DNA from: an uncultured Lachnospiraceae bacterium
GTDB lineage: Bacteria; Bacillota; Clostridia; Lachnospirales; Lachnospiraceae
Direction: 5' to 3'
Assembly (NCBI GenBank): GCA_900550235.1
Contig: URRQ01000058.1
Location: 1-10,348, forward strand
DNA length: 10,348 bases
Program-made: the position numbers and the translations under genes
Notes under the pieces: generated by a model
Told to the model about the DNA's origin: nothing
What the model saw: the letters and a program-made list of their open reading frames with translations, nothing else
Databases searched by the model: none
Shown here: positions 1 to 6,092 of the stretch, piece by piece
How the letters are laid out: each line of letters opens with the position of its first letter
How positions within the stretch are numbered: the first letter of the stretch is position 1

Positions 1-26
1 CCGTAAATTACTGTTGTTTGTTGAGC

Positions 27-44
27 GTTTCGATTTCTCGAAAC
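27..44 (-). other. Leader RNA hairpin with GAAA tetraloop
   Basis: The minus-strand RNA can form a perfect 7-bp stem, GUUUCGA with UCGAAAC, closed by a GAAA (GNRA) tetraloop. It lies downstream of BoxA in the presumed pre-16S leader. It could be a BoxB-like element or part of a processing stalk for RNase III. There is no U-tract after it, so it is not an intrinsic terminator. Confidence 0.5.
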
Positions 45-92
45 TGTTCTGAATTATTCTCTTAAGAATTTTCAGGTTTGTCTTGTTGTCTA

Positions 93-113
93 TTGTTTAA
101 TTATCAAGGTTCT
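93..113 (-). promoter_or_regulatory. BoxA-like antitermination site
   Basis: On the minus strand the sequence AGAACCTTGATAATTAAAC matches the general form of Gram-positive rRNA BoxA elements (C/T-T-T-G-A-A-A-A type core), and sits about 30-50 nt downstream of the P2 start. Such sites recruit NusB-NusE (S10) so that RNA polymerase reads through the long untranslated rRNA genes. The match is by eye, so the exact borders are approximate. Confidence 0.55.
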
Positions 114-145
114 TTTTGTTTTTGCTCTCTTGCGACAGCCATATT

Positions 146-174
146 AGAATATCATATGTTCAAGTCTTTGTCAA
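146..174 (-). promoter_or_regulatory. Downstream tandem promoter (P2) of the rRNA leader
   Basis: The minus strand shows -35 TTGACA (169-174), a 17-bp spacer and -10 TATTCT (146-151). The -35 and its upstream A-rich stretch repeat almost exactly the equivalent part of P1, including GTTGTTGACA. The two promoters lie 93 bp apart, the typical tandem P1/P2 arrangement of rRNA operons. The expected start point is near 139-140. Confidence 0.78.
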
Positions 175-238
175 CAACTTTTTTTATTTTTTTCAAAATT
201 GTTTTTGATTTGTTTGCCCGTCTCGCGAGTGCTTATTC

Positions 239-267
239 ATAATATCAAAGTTATTTGCATATGTCAA
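239..267 (-). promoter_or_regulatory. Upstream tandem promoter (P1) of the rRNA leader
   Basis: On the minus strand a perfect -35 TTGACA (262-267) is followed by exactly 17 bp and a -10 TATTAT (239-244). Upstream of the -35 is a run rich in A with few T (about 268-290), resembling an UP element that binds the RNA polymerase alpha C-terminal domains. The expected start point is near position 232, a G. A perfect -35, optimal spacing and an A-rich upstream region are typical of rRNA promoters. Confidence 0.8.
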
Positions 268-349
268 CAACTTTTTTATTTTTTATTTAACTTTCTTTCC
301 ATAATAACTTCTTGCTTTTGACATAGGCTTCCAAAGAATTCTACATATC

Positions 350-379
350 AGAAAAGGAATGCTTATGCATTCCTTTTCT
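350..379 (-). terminator. Intrinsic terminator after the cvpA-family gene
   Basis: A 13-bp perfect inverted repeat (AGAAAAGGAATGC, 4-nt loop, GCATTCCTTTTCT) starts 6 bases after the stop codon of the CvpA-family gene. In the minus direction the GC-rich core stem is followed by TTTTCT. The symmetrical A- and T-tracts mean it could also work on the plus strand. It separates the envelope cluster from the rRNA promoters. Confidence 0.75.
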
Positions 380-385
380 ACCCAG

Positions 386-1162
386 CTATTTTAGTTTTGT
401 CGTAAACTCAAGGATCACATTATTTTCATATAAAAATGTCAAGAACTCACTCTCCGCAATCCAACCGAAACATTCTTTTCCGATCATAGTATTATAAATA
501 AGAGTTATCACCAAAAACCCTATCCACACTACAATCAATGCTATTAGCAGTCCTACCAATCCCCCCGCAAATCTATTCAGTCCTTTTATGACCGGAAGTG
601 CCGTTATAATATCCAGCGCAAATATCACTGCTCTTACCAAAATCGTAACAATAATAAACGTAAGTAAAAACGCCACCATCTTTATTACAATATCCGACAG
701 GTACGCTCCTACATATTCAGGGAAACTGGATACCTTTAATACTTTATATGCTTCACTATTATTATTTTCCAAAAGACCATTTTTAAATACAGTTGGAACG
801 TTTGCATTCTCCATCAACTCGATCTGTTTCTGCCTTGGAATTTCAATTGTTCCCAGTTTTTCTTTAATCTCTTCCATTGTAAGACCGCTGGATTCAATAT
901 CAACTCCTTCTAATTCAGTTCCGGCGAAATCAATTTCTCCTATTTTAGGAGTTACCATCGCTTCCATCTTTTTATGTATCATATCGTCAATCGGCGTATA
1001 TTTTTTCATCACTCCAGCTACTTTAGGAGTCACCGCTATCACAAGCACAACCGTAGCTAACGTCACACCAAACGATACAACAATTTTAACAAATCCACGG
1101 ATGCATCCAACGATCACTCCGATCAAAAAAATTACTCCTACTCCAATTAATAACCAATTCAT
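386..1162 (-). CDS. CvpA-family integral membrane protein
   Basis: A 258-residue membrane protein. Two hydrophobic segments lie at the N-terminus (about 2-20 and 25-46), separated by the short basic turn around R22-G23 that is characteristic of CvpA proteins. A long soluble region follows (about 50-150), then two more hydrophobic segments (about 155-182 and 197-225), the last preceded by an N-R-F-A-G-G motif similar to the NR..G signature of the family. CvpA was named for colicin V production in Escherichia coli, and family members are linked to envelope integrity. The molecular activity is not established. The soluble region is longer than in many CvpA proteins. The start ATG has a GGAG ribosome site that overlaps the TAG stop of the preceding DUF5711 gene, leaving an 8-nt gap, so the two are probably translationally coupled. 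A terminator follows. Confidence 0.8.
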   Translation of the reverse strand: MNWLLIGVGVIFLIGVIVGCIRGFVKIVVSFGVTLATVVLVIAVTPKVAGVMKKYTPIDDMIHKKMEAMVTPKIGEIDFAGTELEGVDIESSGLTMEEIKEKLGTIEIPRQKQIELMENANVPTVFKNGLLENNNSEAYKVLKVSSFPEYVGAYLSDIVIKMVAFLLTFIIVTILVRAVIFALDIITALPVIKGLNRFAGGLVGLLIALIVVWIGFLVITLIYNTMIGKECFGWIAESEFLTFLYENNVILEFTTKLK

Positions 1163-1170
1163 ATTTTCTC

Positions 1171-2415
1171 CTATTTCGTAAAACGGACTTCTTCAAATCC
1201 ATTTGCATTTATCACTAAGTATTTATTAAGTCCTAACAATGGTTTTATCTCAAAAATATCTGTATCAAACTCTCCTGCGAATCTTTGCACTCCCCCTTTA
1301 GAAAATACAGCACACTGTTTTCCATTATACATAATAACCAAATTATCAGATATTTTTGCGTTTTTATATTCTCCCTCAAATTTCTGTGCTAGAAGCGAAC
1401 GCCCTTTTTTATCAAATATGTGCAAAACGTTTCCTTCTTTTCCATTGGAAACAACACCGATTGATTTTTCATTATAAAAGACGCTCTTCATTCCATTCGT
1501 CATTTTTACAGAAGTAAGTTTCTCTGGAACATCTTTTCCTTTGTATATAACAATCTCCCGATCTGAAACCACCACGGATGTTTGATCATCCATAAAAAAC
1601 ACTGTCGGAATTACCGCATTCGGATACACCTCTTGCGCCACAATATAATCCTCTTTATTTTTTCCCGCATCGCCAAAATTGTAATATACAACTCTTCCTG
1701 TTAACACACCATCTTCCACTATCAGATACGAAACGAGCAACATATAGCCATTATCCGAAATATCTATATCCATCGGATATCCTGTTACCGTTGGAGACGT
1801 CTTATGTTCTACCAACACATTTCCCGCCGCATCATAACAAACAATACGAAATGTATTACCATCTTTTAAAATCGCACTAACAATCCCTTGCGAAGATACG
1901 GCTGTTTTCTCAATCGGTAAATTTGTATGAATCTCCCCTTTGAGTCCATTTTTTCCGAATACCGAGATATCATTCCCACCTTTATCCGCAATTGCCACTG
2001 CATTTTTCTTCACACTTGCTATCGGTGTCTGAATCTGATATGCTGCATTCCACTTTTCTTTCCCTTTGTTATTGAGAAAAGCAGCCCCATCTCGTGTATA
2101 CTTTAAAATACCTCCGGCGAACTCAATGTATTGTGCTCCGTCCTCCGCTCCATCACTATAGGTATTTAAAATTCGGGTATCCGTGTAAGTCTGATTCATC
2201 ACATACATAACCCCGCCTGACAAAGCAAGTACAATCGTAACAATCACTATCGATACTTTTTTGATATAGCGCTTTTTATGCTGACGAATCTTTTCTTCCA
2301 GTTCATCCAAAATGTCATTTTCTTCTTTGATTTCTTCCATAATCGAACGAACCTCTTTATCAGTTGAGTCTTCTTGACTCACAACCTGCAAATCTGATTT
2401 GTCCTTTTCTTTCAT
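1171..2415 (-). CDS. DUF5711-type one-pass membrane protein with propeller-like repeats
   Basis: The protein has an acidic and basic, probably coiled-coil cytoplasmic N-terminus (about 17-48), a basic patch (HKKRYIKK) and one membrane segment (about 53-73). A large extracellular region follows, made of repeated beta-rich units such as VCYDAAGNV, HIFDKKGRS and AVFSKGGV, as in beta-propeller or PQQ-like folds. This matches the DUF5711 family of Clostridia as I recall it; no function is known. I prefer the ATG at 2415 (414 residues) because AAGGGG lies 6 nt before it. An in-frame ATG at 2454 would add 13 residues, but it has no good ribosome site and sits inside an inverted repeat. A promoter with a perfect TATAAT lies upstream at 2482-2490. 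The stop codon overlaps the ribosome site of the CvpA-family gene. Confidence 0.75.
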   Translation of the reverse strand: MKEKDKSDLQVVSQEDSTDKEVRSIMEEIKEENDILDELEEKIRQHKKRYIKKVSIVIVTIVLALSGGVMYVMNQTYTDTRILNTYSDGAEDGAQYIEFAGGILKYTRDGAAFLNNKGKEKWNAAYQIQTPIASVKKNAVAIADKGGNDISVFGKNGLKGEIHTNLPIEKTAVSSQGIVSAILKDGNTFRIVCYDAAGNVLVEHKTSPTVTGYPMDIDISDNGYMLLVSYLIVEDGVLTGRVVYYNFGDAGKNKEDYIVAQEVYPNAVIPTVFFMDDQTSVVVSDREIVIYKGKDVPEKLTSVKMTNGMKSVFYNEKSIGVVSNGKEGNVLHIFDKKGRSLLAQKFEGEYKNAKISDNLVIMYNGKQCAVFSKGGVQRFAGEFDTDIFEIKPLLGLNKYLVINANGFEEVRFTK

Positions 2416-2450
2416 TTGTATCCCCTTTGTTTGTCGTTTCTCTTCAAATG

Positions 2451-2471
2451 CCATCGCCTAATTAACGATGG
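2451..2471 (-). repeat. Inverted repeat over the upstream ATG of the DUF5711 gene
   Basis: Perfect 6-base arms, CCATCG and CGATGG, flank a 9-base AT-rich loop. On the minus strand the distal arm contains the in-frame ATG at 2452-2454. If transcription starts near 2475, this hairpin would form in the 5' untranslated region and hide that ATG. This favours the downstream start at 2415, or could tune translation. Confidence 0.45.
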
Positions 2472-2481
2472 TATAATGGTT

Positions 2482-2490
2482 ATTATATCA
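2482..2490 (-). promoter_or_regulatory. Extended -10 promoter for the DUF5711-cvpA pair
   Basis: The minus strand shows TGATATAAT, a perfect -10 hexamer (2482-2487) with the extended TGn element. No good -35 is visible; the position 17 bp upstream reads ACTCCC. The expected start is near 2475. The -10 also forms one arm of a perfect dyad, TATAAT-4-ATTATA (2472-2487). The LysM gene ends just upstream, so this would be an internal promoter of the envelope cluster. Confidence 0.5.
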
Positions 2491-2500
2491 TATTTCCCTT

Positions 2501-3493
2501 CTAAGGGAGTACTAATTTTTGTCCCACGTATATGAGATTCCCATTTTCAAGATTATTTACCTTACTGATCGCTTCAATGTGTAAAAGGTCTCCATATATT
2601 TTCTTACTGATTCCCGCCAAAGTATCTCCCAATTCTACTGTATAACTTTTTTCTTCTCCTACACGGAATATTTGATCTTCCTTTTTCTCTTTCTTTTCTT
2701 CCGATTTTTTAGTATCTTTCGCCTGAACTGTGTCTGACATAGCCTCCATCGCCATTTGCATTGTTTTCATTCTATCATAATCTCGAAAAAAATTGACCAC
2801 TCCAAACAATAGCATTACAATCACTACTGCGCCAATCCCTCGTGCTAATTTGCTGATCTTATATCTTTCCTGCATTACCATTTTTGTCTGCACTAGGTTG
2901 CGAAAACTCTTTGCAGCTCGATCCGCAACCACTTCACTGGGAGTTACGCCAATCTTTTTTCTGGAAGATATCATATAATTTTGCATATCCGGATTTTTCT
3001 CATAATAAATATAATGACCATTCATCGGCATTAAATCATTGAATTTAGGCGCAAAATACATTTCTTCTCTGCAAACAGGATCTTTTAATATGAAAATCCC
3101 CGTATCTCTTGAAAATAGTTTTTGATGAGTCTTTTTAATGTCCGCATTCATTCCAAGTGCAATTCCAGGAATCACAGCACACCAGCCCAACACTTCTCCA
3201 CTCCCAAAAAACGCCTTACACGTTTCGCAACACTCTTCCCATATTTCCTCTGTAATCTCTACGCTTTCCCCATCTCGAAGAAGATTTTTCATCTGCACAG
3301 CGCCATAAATATAGTGATACTGTTGACTTCCATCTTTCACCGTCTCTCCAATCAGGATAGCCCCCACCGGTCCTTCTGACCCTTGTTCACACAACTGATC
3401 CAAATACGTATCTACATAGTCTTCTACATATATTTTCAAAGAATCACTAACATTTCCAATTTGTCTTACGTTTTTCGGAATCTTTCTTTCCAT
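2501..3493 (-). CDS. Membrane-anchored LysM protein with an MPN/JAMM-like cytoplasmic domain
   Basis: Residue numbers count from a GTG at 3502; I prefer the ATG at 3493 (residue 4), because AGAGAGG lies about 8 nt before it and overlaps the GTG. There is no signal peptide. An N-terminal globular domain (about 28-157) is followed by a basic stretch, one membrane helix (about 220-239), a Lys/Glu-rich linker (about 262-277) and a C-terminal LysM domain (about 286-332: SYTVELGDTLAGIS...IYVGQKLVLP). The charge distribution places the N-terminus inside and LysM outside, where LysM binds peptidoglycan GlcNAc. Two parts of the globular domain (GPVGAILIGE, 44-53; and VLGWCAVIPG...ADIKKTHQ, 104-127) resemble MPN/JAMM folds, but the HxH metal motif is replaced by A-V-I. 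The LysM assignment is firm. The MPN similarity is my own inference by eye. Function is unknown. Confidence 0.8.
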   Translation of the reverse strand: MERKIPKNVRQIGNVSDSLKIYVEDYVDTYLDQLCEQGSEGPVGAILIGETVKDGSQQYHYIYGAVQMKNLLRDGESVEITEEIWEECCETCKAFFGSGEVLGWCAVIPGIALGMNADIKKTHQKLFSRDTGIFILKDPVCREEMYFAPKFNDLMPMNGHYIYYEKNPDMQNYMISSRKKIGVTPSEVVADRAAKSFRNLVQTKMVMQERYKISKLARGIGAVVIVMLLFGVVNFFRDYDRMKTMQMAMEAMSDTVQAKDTKKSEEKKEKKEDQIFRVGEEKSYTVELGDTLAGISKKIYGDLLHIEAISKVNNLENGNLIYVGQKLVLP

Positions 3494-3541
3494 ATCTATC
3501 ACCTCTCTGCATATTTTTCTTCATGTTAGCATATAGAAAGC

Positions 3542-3565
3542 GCTGATTTTATCAGATTGTGTCAA
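3542..3565 (-). promoter_or_regulatory. Possible promoter/operator region of the LysM gene
   Basis: On the minus strand a perfect TTGACA (3560-3565) is followed 4 bases later by a perfect palindrome, CTGAT-3-ATCAG (3542-3554). No convincing -10 lies 16-18 bp after the TTGACA (the position reads CGCTTT). The likely -10 is therefore either weak or elsewhere, for example TATGCT further down. The palindrome could be a repressor site. The leader to the start codon is about 50-60 bases. Confidence 0.3.
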
Positions 3566-3599
3566 CTTGTCCCTTAAAACTTTCGACTTTTTCGGACAA

Positions 3600-3632
3600 A
3601 AAAATAGAGCATGCATTGCACGCTCTATTTTT
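3600..3632 (-). terminator. Intrinsic terminator of the transketolase operon
   Basis: A long inverted repeat begins 20 bases after the stop of the transketolase C-terminal subunit. Its stem (AAAAATAGAGC paired with GCTCTATTTTT) is extended inward by GTGC/GCAT with one G-U pair, leaving a tiny loop. On the minus strand it ends in seven T. The A-tract on the other side would let it work in both directions. Confidence 0.88.
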
Positions 3633-3652
3633 ATGTTACTTTCTTCTATTCT

Positions 3653-4591
3653 TTACACAAATGCTTTTACTTTTGCATAAATACTCTCTGCATCCAATCC
3701 GTATTTCTTAATCAACTCTTTTGCAGGACCTGATTCTCCAAACACATCCATAACACCGATTTTAAGAACAGGTGTTGGTAATTTTTCCGACAACACATCA
3801 CAAACAGCGCTGCCCAAACCGCCAATTACAGAATGCTCTTCTACTGTTACAACTTTTCCAGTTTCTTTCGCTGCTTCCAAAATTAACTCTTCATCTAATG
3901 GCTTGATTGTATGAATATTGACAACTTTCGCGTTGATTCCGTCTTTTGCAAGCATCTCTGCAGCCTCTAAAGATTCTGCAACTTCAAGACCTGTAGCAAT
4001 GATTGTTACATCTTTTCCTTCTCTTAAAACGATACCTTTTCCAAGCTCAAACTTATAATCCGGATTGTCATTGATTACCGGTACTGCAAGTCTTCCAAAA
4101 CGTAAGTACACAGGTCCTTGATGTTCATATGCTGCAAATACTGCCGCTTTTGCTTCTACATCATCAGACGGATTGATCACAACCATACCCGGAATCGTTC
4201 TCATCAATGCGATATCTTCATTGCACTGATGTGTTGCTCCGTCTTCTCCTACAGAAATGCCGGCATGTGTTGCTCCAATCTTCACATTGTTCTTCGGATA
4301 TCCGATAGAGTTACGAACTTGTTCAAACGCACGTCCAGCCGCAAACATCGCAAATGAGCTTGCAAACGGAACCTTTCCTGTTGTAGCAATACCTGCTGCC
4401 ACACCCATCATATTACCTTCTGCAATTCCGCAATCAATAAAGCGTTCCGGAAAAGCTTTTTTAAATACACTTGTTTTTGTTGCTCCTGCAAGGTCAGCAT
4501 CTAAAACGATTACATCTTCGTGTAATTTTCCTAATTCAGCCAAAGCATTACCGTAGCTTTCTCTTGTTGCAATTTTCTTTACTTCTGACAT
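3653..4591 (-). CDS. Transketolase, C-terminal subunit
   Basis: The 312-residue subunit has the pyrimidine-binding half of a thiamine diphosphate enzyme followed by the C-terminal transketolase domain. The conserved glutamate that activates the cofactor is in the motif GIAEGNMMGVAAG (E58). The loop HAGISVGEDGATHQ (109-122) is the typical substrate- and cofactor-contacting segment. The last domain starts near residue 185 (GKDVTIIATG, and VVTVEEHSVIGGLG at 247-260). Together with the N-terminal subunit it transfers two-carbon ketol units in the non-oxidative pentose phosphate pathway in the cytoplasm. Its ATG lies inside the end of the N-subunit gene (13-base overlap), with an AGGTGA site 8 bases before it, so the two subunits are probably made in equal amounts. 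A strong terminator follows. Confidence 0.95.
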   Translation of the reverse strand: MSEVKKIATRESYGNALAELGKLHEDVIVLDADLAGATKTSVFKKAFPERFIDCGIAEGNMMGVAAGIATTGKVPFASSFAMFAAGRAFEQVRNSIGYPKNNVKIGATHAGISVGEDGATHQCNEDIALMRTIPGMVVINPSDDVEAKAAVFAAYEHQGPVYLRFGRLAVPVINDNPDYKFELGKGIVLREGKDVTIIATGLEVAESLEAAEMLAKDGINAKVVNIHTIKPLDEELILEAAKETGKVVTVEEHSVIGGLGSAVCDVLSEKLPTPVLKIGVMDVFGESGPAKELIKKYGLDAESIYAKVKAFV

Positions 4592-5415
4592 AATGCTTCA
4601 CCTACTTTCTCTAAATCTTCCATCGCAATTTTATACTCTTCATCATTTGGAGCTTTTCCATGCCAGCCTGCCTGATTTTCCATGAAGGAAACGTTCTTTC
4701 CTTTTACTGTCTTTGCAATAATGGCTGTCGGCATTCCCTTTGTAGCTCTTGCCTCTTTGAATGCAGCATCGATTTGATCAAAATCATGTCCGTCAATATT
4801 GATCACATGGAAATTGAATGCTTCGAACTTCTTATCAATCGGATATGGTGAGTTTACTTCATCAATCGGTCCATCAATCTGAAGATTATTGTTATCTACA
4901 ATAAATACAAGGTTGTCCAGTTGTTTGAATCCTGCAAGCATAGCCGCTTCCCACACCTGGCCTTCCTGAATCTCTCCGTCACCAACTAATGTGTATACTC
5001 TGTAATCATCCCCAAAGATTTTTGCAGAAATCGCCATACCGACTGCTGCAGATACACCCTGTCCCAAAGATCCGCTTGACATATCAACTCCCGGAATATG
5101 CTTCATGTCCGGATGTCCTTGTAAGTAGGAACCTGTATGACGAAGCGTTGCAAGATCTTTTACCGGGAAAAATCCTCTGTTAGCGAGCGCAGAATAATAT
5201 CCCGGCGCTGTATGTCCTTTTGATAATACAAATCTGTCTCTATCCTCTTTTTTCGGATCCTTTGGATCTACATTCATCTCTTCAAAAAATAAATACGTGT
5301 AAATATCAGCTGCTGATAAAGATCCGCCCGGATGTCCGGATTTGGCATTGTAAACGGCTGTTACAATCCCTTTACGAACTTCATTAGCGGTTTTCATCAA
5401 TTCTAATTTGTTCAT
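4579..5415 (-). CDS. Transketolase, N-terminal subunit
   Basis: The 278-residue subunit is the diphosphate-binding half of transketolase. Visible motifs are SGHPGGSLSAADI (26-38), SKGHTAPGYY (65-74), SLGQG (116-120), and the thiamine diphosphate/Mg signature from GDG (145-147) to the NNN at 175-177. WHGKAP (251-256) is the usual end of the domain. Most bacteria fuse both halves in one chain of about 660 residues; separate genes are common in Clostridia and archaea. A strong ribosome site (AGGAGGG, 6 bases before the ATG) and a candidate promoter at 5440-5468 suggest a two-gene operon with some independence from recR upstream. Confidence 0.95.
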   Translation of the reverse strand: MNKLELMKTANEVRKGIVTAVYNAKSGHPGGSLSAADIYTYLFFEEMNVDPKDPKKEDRDRFVLSKGHTAPGYYSALANRGFFPVKDLATLRHTGSYLQGHPDMKHIPGVDMSSGSLGQGVSAAVGMAISAKIFGDDYRVYTLVGDGEIQEGQVWEAAMLAGFKQLDNLVFIVDNNNLQIDGPIDEVNSPYPIDKKFEAFNFHVINIDGHDFDQIDAAFKEARATKGMPTAIIAKTVKGKNVSFMENQAGWHGKAPNDEEYKIAMEDLEKVGEALCQK

Positions 5416-5439
5416 TGCTTTTCCCTCCTGTTTTTTTCT

Positions 5440-5468
5440 ATTTTATCTCACTTTCCTTTATGGTGCAA
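5440..5468 (-). promoter_or_regulatory. Candidate promoter of the transketolase operon
   Basis: In the gap after recR the minus strand has TAAAAT (5440-5445) with TTGCAC 17 bases upstream (5463-5468). The -10 is close to consensus and the -35 is weak (three of six). The expected start is about 20 bases before the ATG. No terminator is visible between recR and this point, so read-through from dnaX-recR also remains possible. Confidence 0.4.
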
Positions 5469-5480
5469 TGATAAATCGAA

Positions 5481-6077
5481 CTAAAGCTCCGTTCTGCCTT
5501 CCAAAGCTCTCAGAAGCGTCACCTCATCAATGTATTCCAGATCTCCTCCCACCGGAACTCCGCTTGCAATTCTGCTTACTTTGATTCCGGTCGGTTTGAT
5601 CAGCTTACTAATATACATAGCCGTAGTCTCACCTTCTAAACTGGAATTGGTTGCAATGATCACTTCTTCTACATCACCTTGCAGACGTTCCATAAGTTCT
5701 TTTAATTTGATATCGCCCGGGCCAATTCCAAGCATCGGCGAAATCGCACCATGGAGCACATGATATACTCCCTGATATTTCCCAGTCTTCTCATAAGCCG
5801 CTAAATCCCTTGTTGTCTCTACAACCATGATTGTTTTGGAGTCTCGATCCCCGTTCCTGCAGATTGGGCAAAGTTCTTGATCTGTCAACGTAAAACACTG
5901 CTTACAGTAGCGAACATTATTTCTTGCATCTACCATAGCAGATGCCATCTGCTCCACCTGCTCTTTTGGCATATTAATAATATGGAAAGCCAGCCGTTGT
6001 GCTGTCTTAGCGCCTATCCCCGGAAGTCTGGAAAGTTCTTCAATCAATTTACTTATCTGACTGCTATAATAATCCAT
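5481..6077 (-). CDS. recR: Recombination mediator protein RecR
   Basis: The length of 198 residues is standard for the family. The N-terminal helix-hairpin-helix contains LSRLPGIGAKTAQRLAFHI (15-33). A four-cysteine zinc site follows (C58, C61, C70, C73), then a Toprim domain (about 82-175) beginning IMVVE (E87). The C-terminal stretch ends SGVPVGGDLEYIDEVTLLRA. RecR works with RecO and RecF to load RecA onto single-stranded DNA bound by SSB in gap repair. The family motif usually reading ATNPTVEGEATA is here ATNSSLEGETTA (142-153), a mild variation. An AGGAG site 8 bases before the ATG lies in a 15-base gap after ybaB. The dnaX-ybaB-recR order is conserved across Firmicutes. Confidence 0.97.
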   Translation of the reverse strand: MDYYSSQISKLIEELSRLPGIGAKTAQRLAFHIINMPKEQVEQMASAMVDARNNVRYCKQCFTLTDQELCPICRNGDRDSKTIMVVETTRDLAAYEKTGKYQGVYHVLHGAISPMLGIGPGDIKLKELMERLQGDVEEVIIATNSSLEGETTAMYISKLIKPTGIKVSRIASGVPVGGDLEYIDEVTLLRALEGRTEL

Positions 6078-6092
6078 GTCTATCGCTCCTGA

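Larger units (their letters stand above)
1..232 (-). promoter_or_regulatory. Leader of an rRNA operon (16S gene presumed beyond the left edge)
   Basis: This stretch has no credible coding sequence. Read on the minus strand it has the architecture of a Firmicutes pre-16S leader: it starts just below two tandem sigma-A promoters, contains a BoxA-like site at 93-113 and a stable hairpin at 27-44, and runs off the left edge still untranslated. Wording such as GAACCTTGATAATTAAACA is typical of sequence just upstream of 16S genes in Clostridia and Bacilli, where the bacterial BoxA binds NusB/NusE. The 16S gene itself is not in view, so the identity is inferred from the promoter pattern and the BoxA. 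A tRNA or another highly expressed RNA operon is the main alternative. Confidence 0.72.

Noticed and set aside
60..75. AATTCT/AAGAATT dyad in the rRNA leader
   Set aside because: It is short and AT-rich, and expected by chance in this composition.
588..1181. Long open frame on the plus strand opposite the CvpA-family gene
   Set aside because: It is the antisense of a well-supported membrane protein gene with its own ribosome site and terminator. The translation is low-complexity Ser/Thr/Ile-rich with no recognisable domain.
2494..2507. TCCCTT-AG-AAGGGA inverted repeat at the stop of the LysM gene as a terminator
   Set aside because: The stem is only 5-6 bp with a very tight loop, and no T-tract follows.
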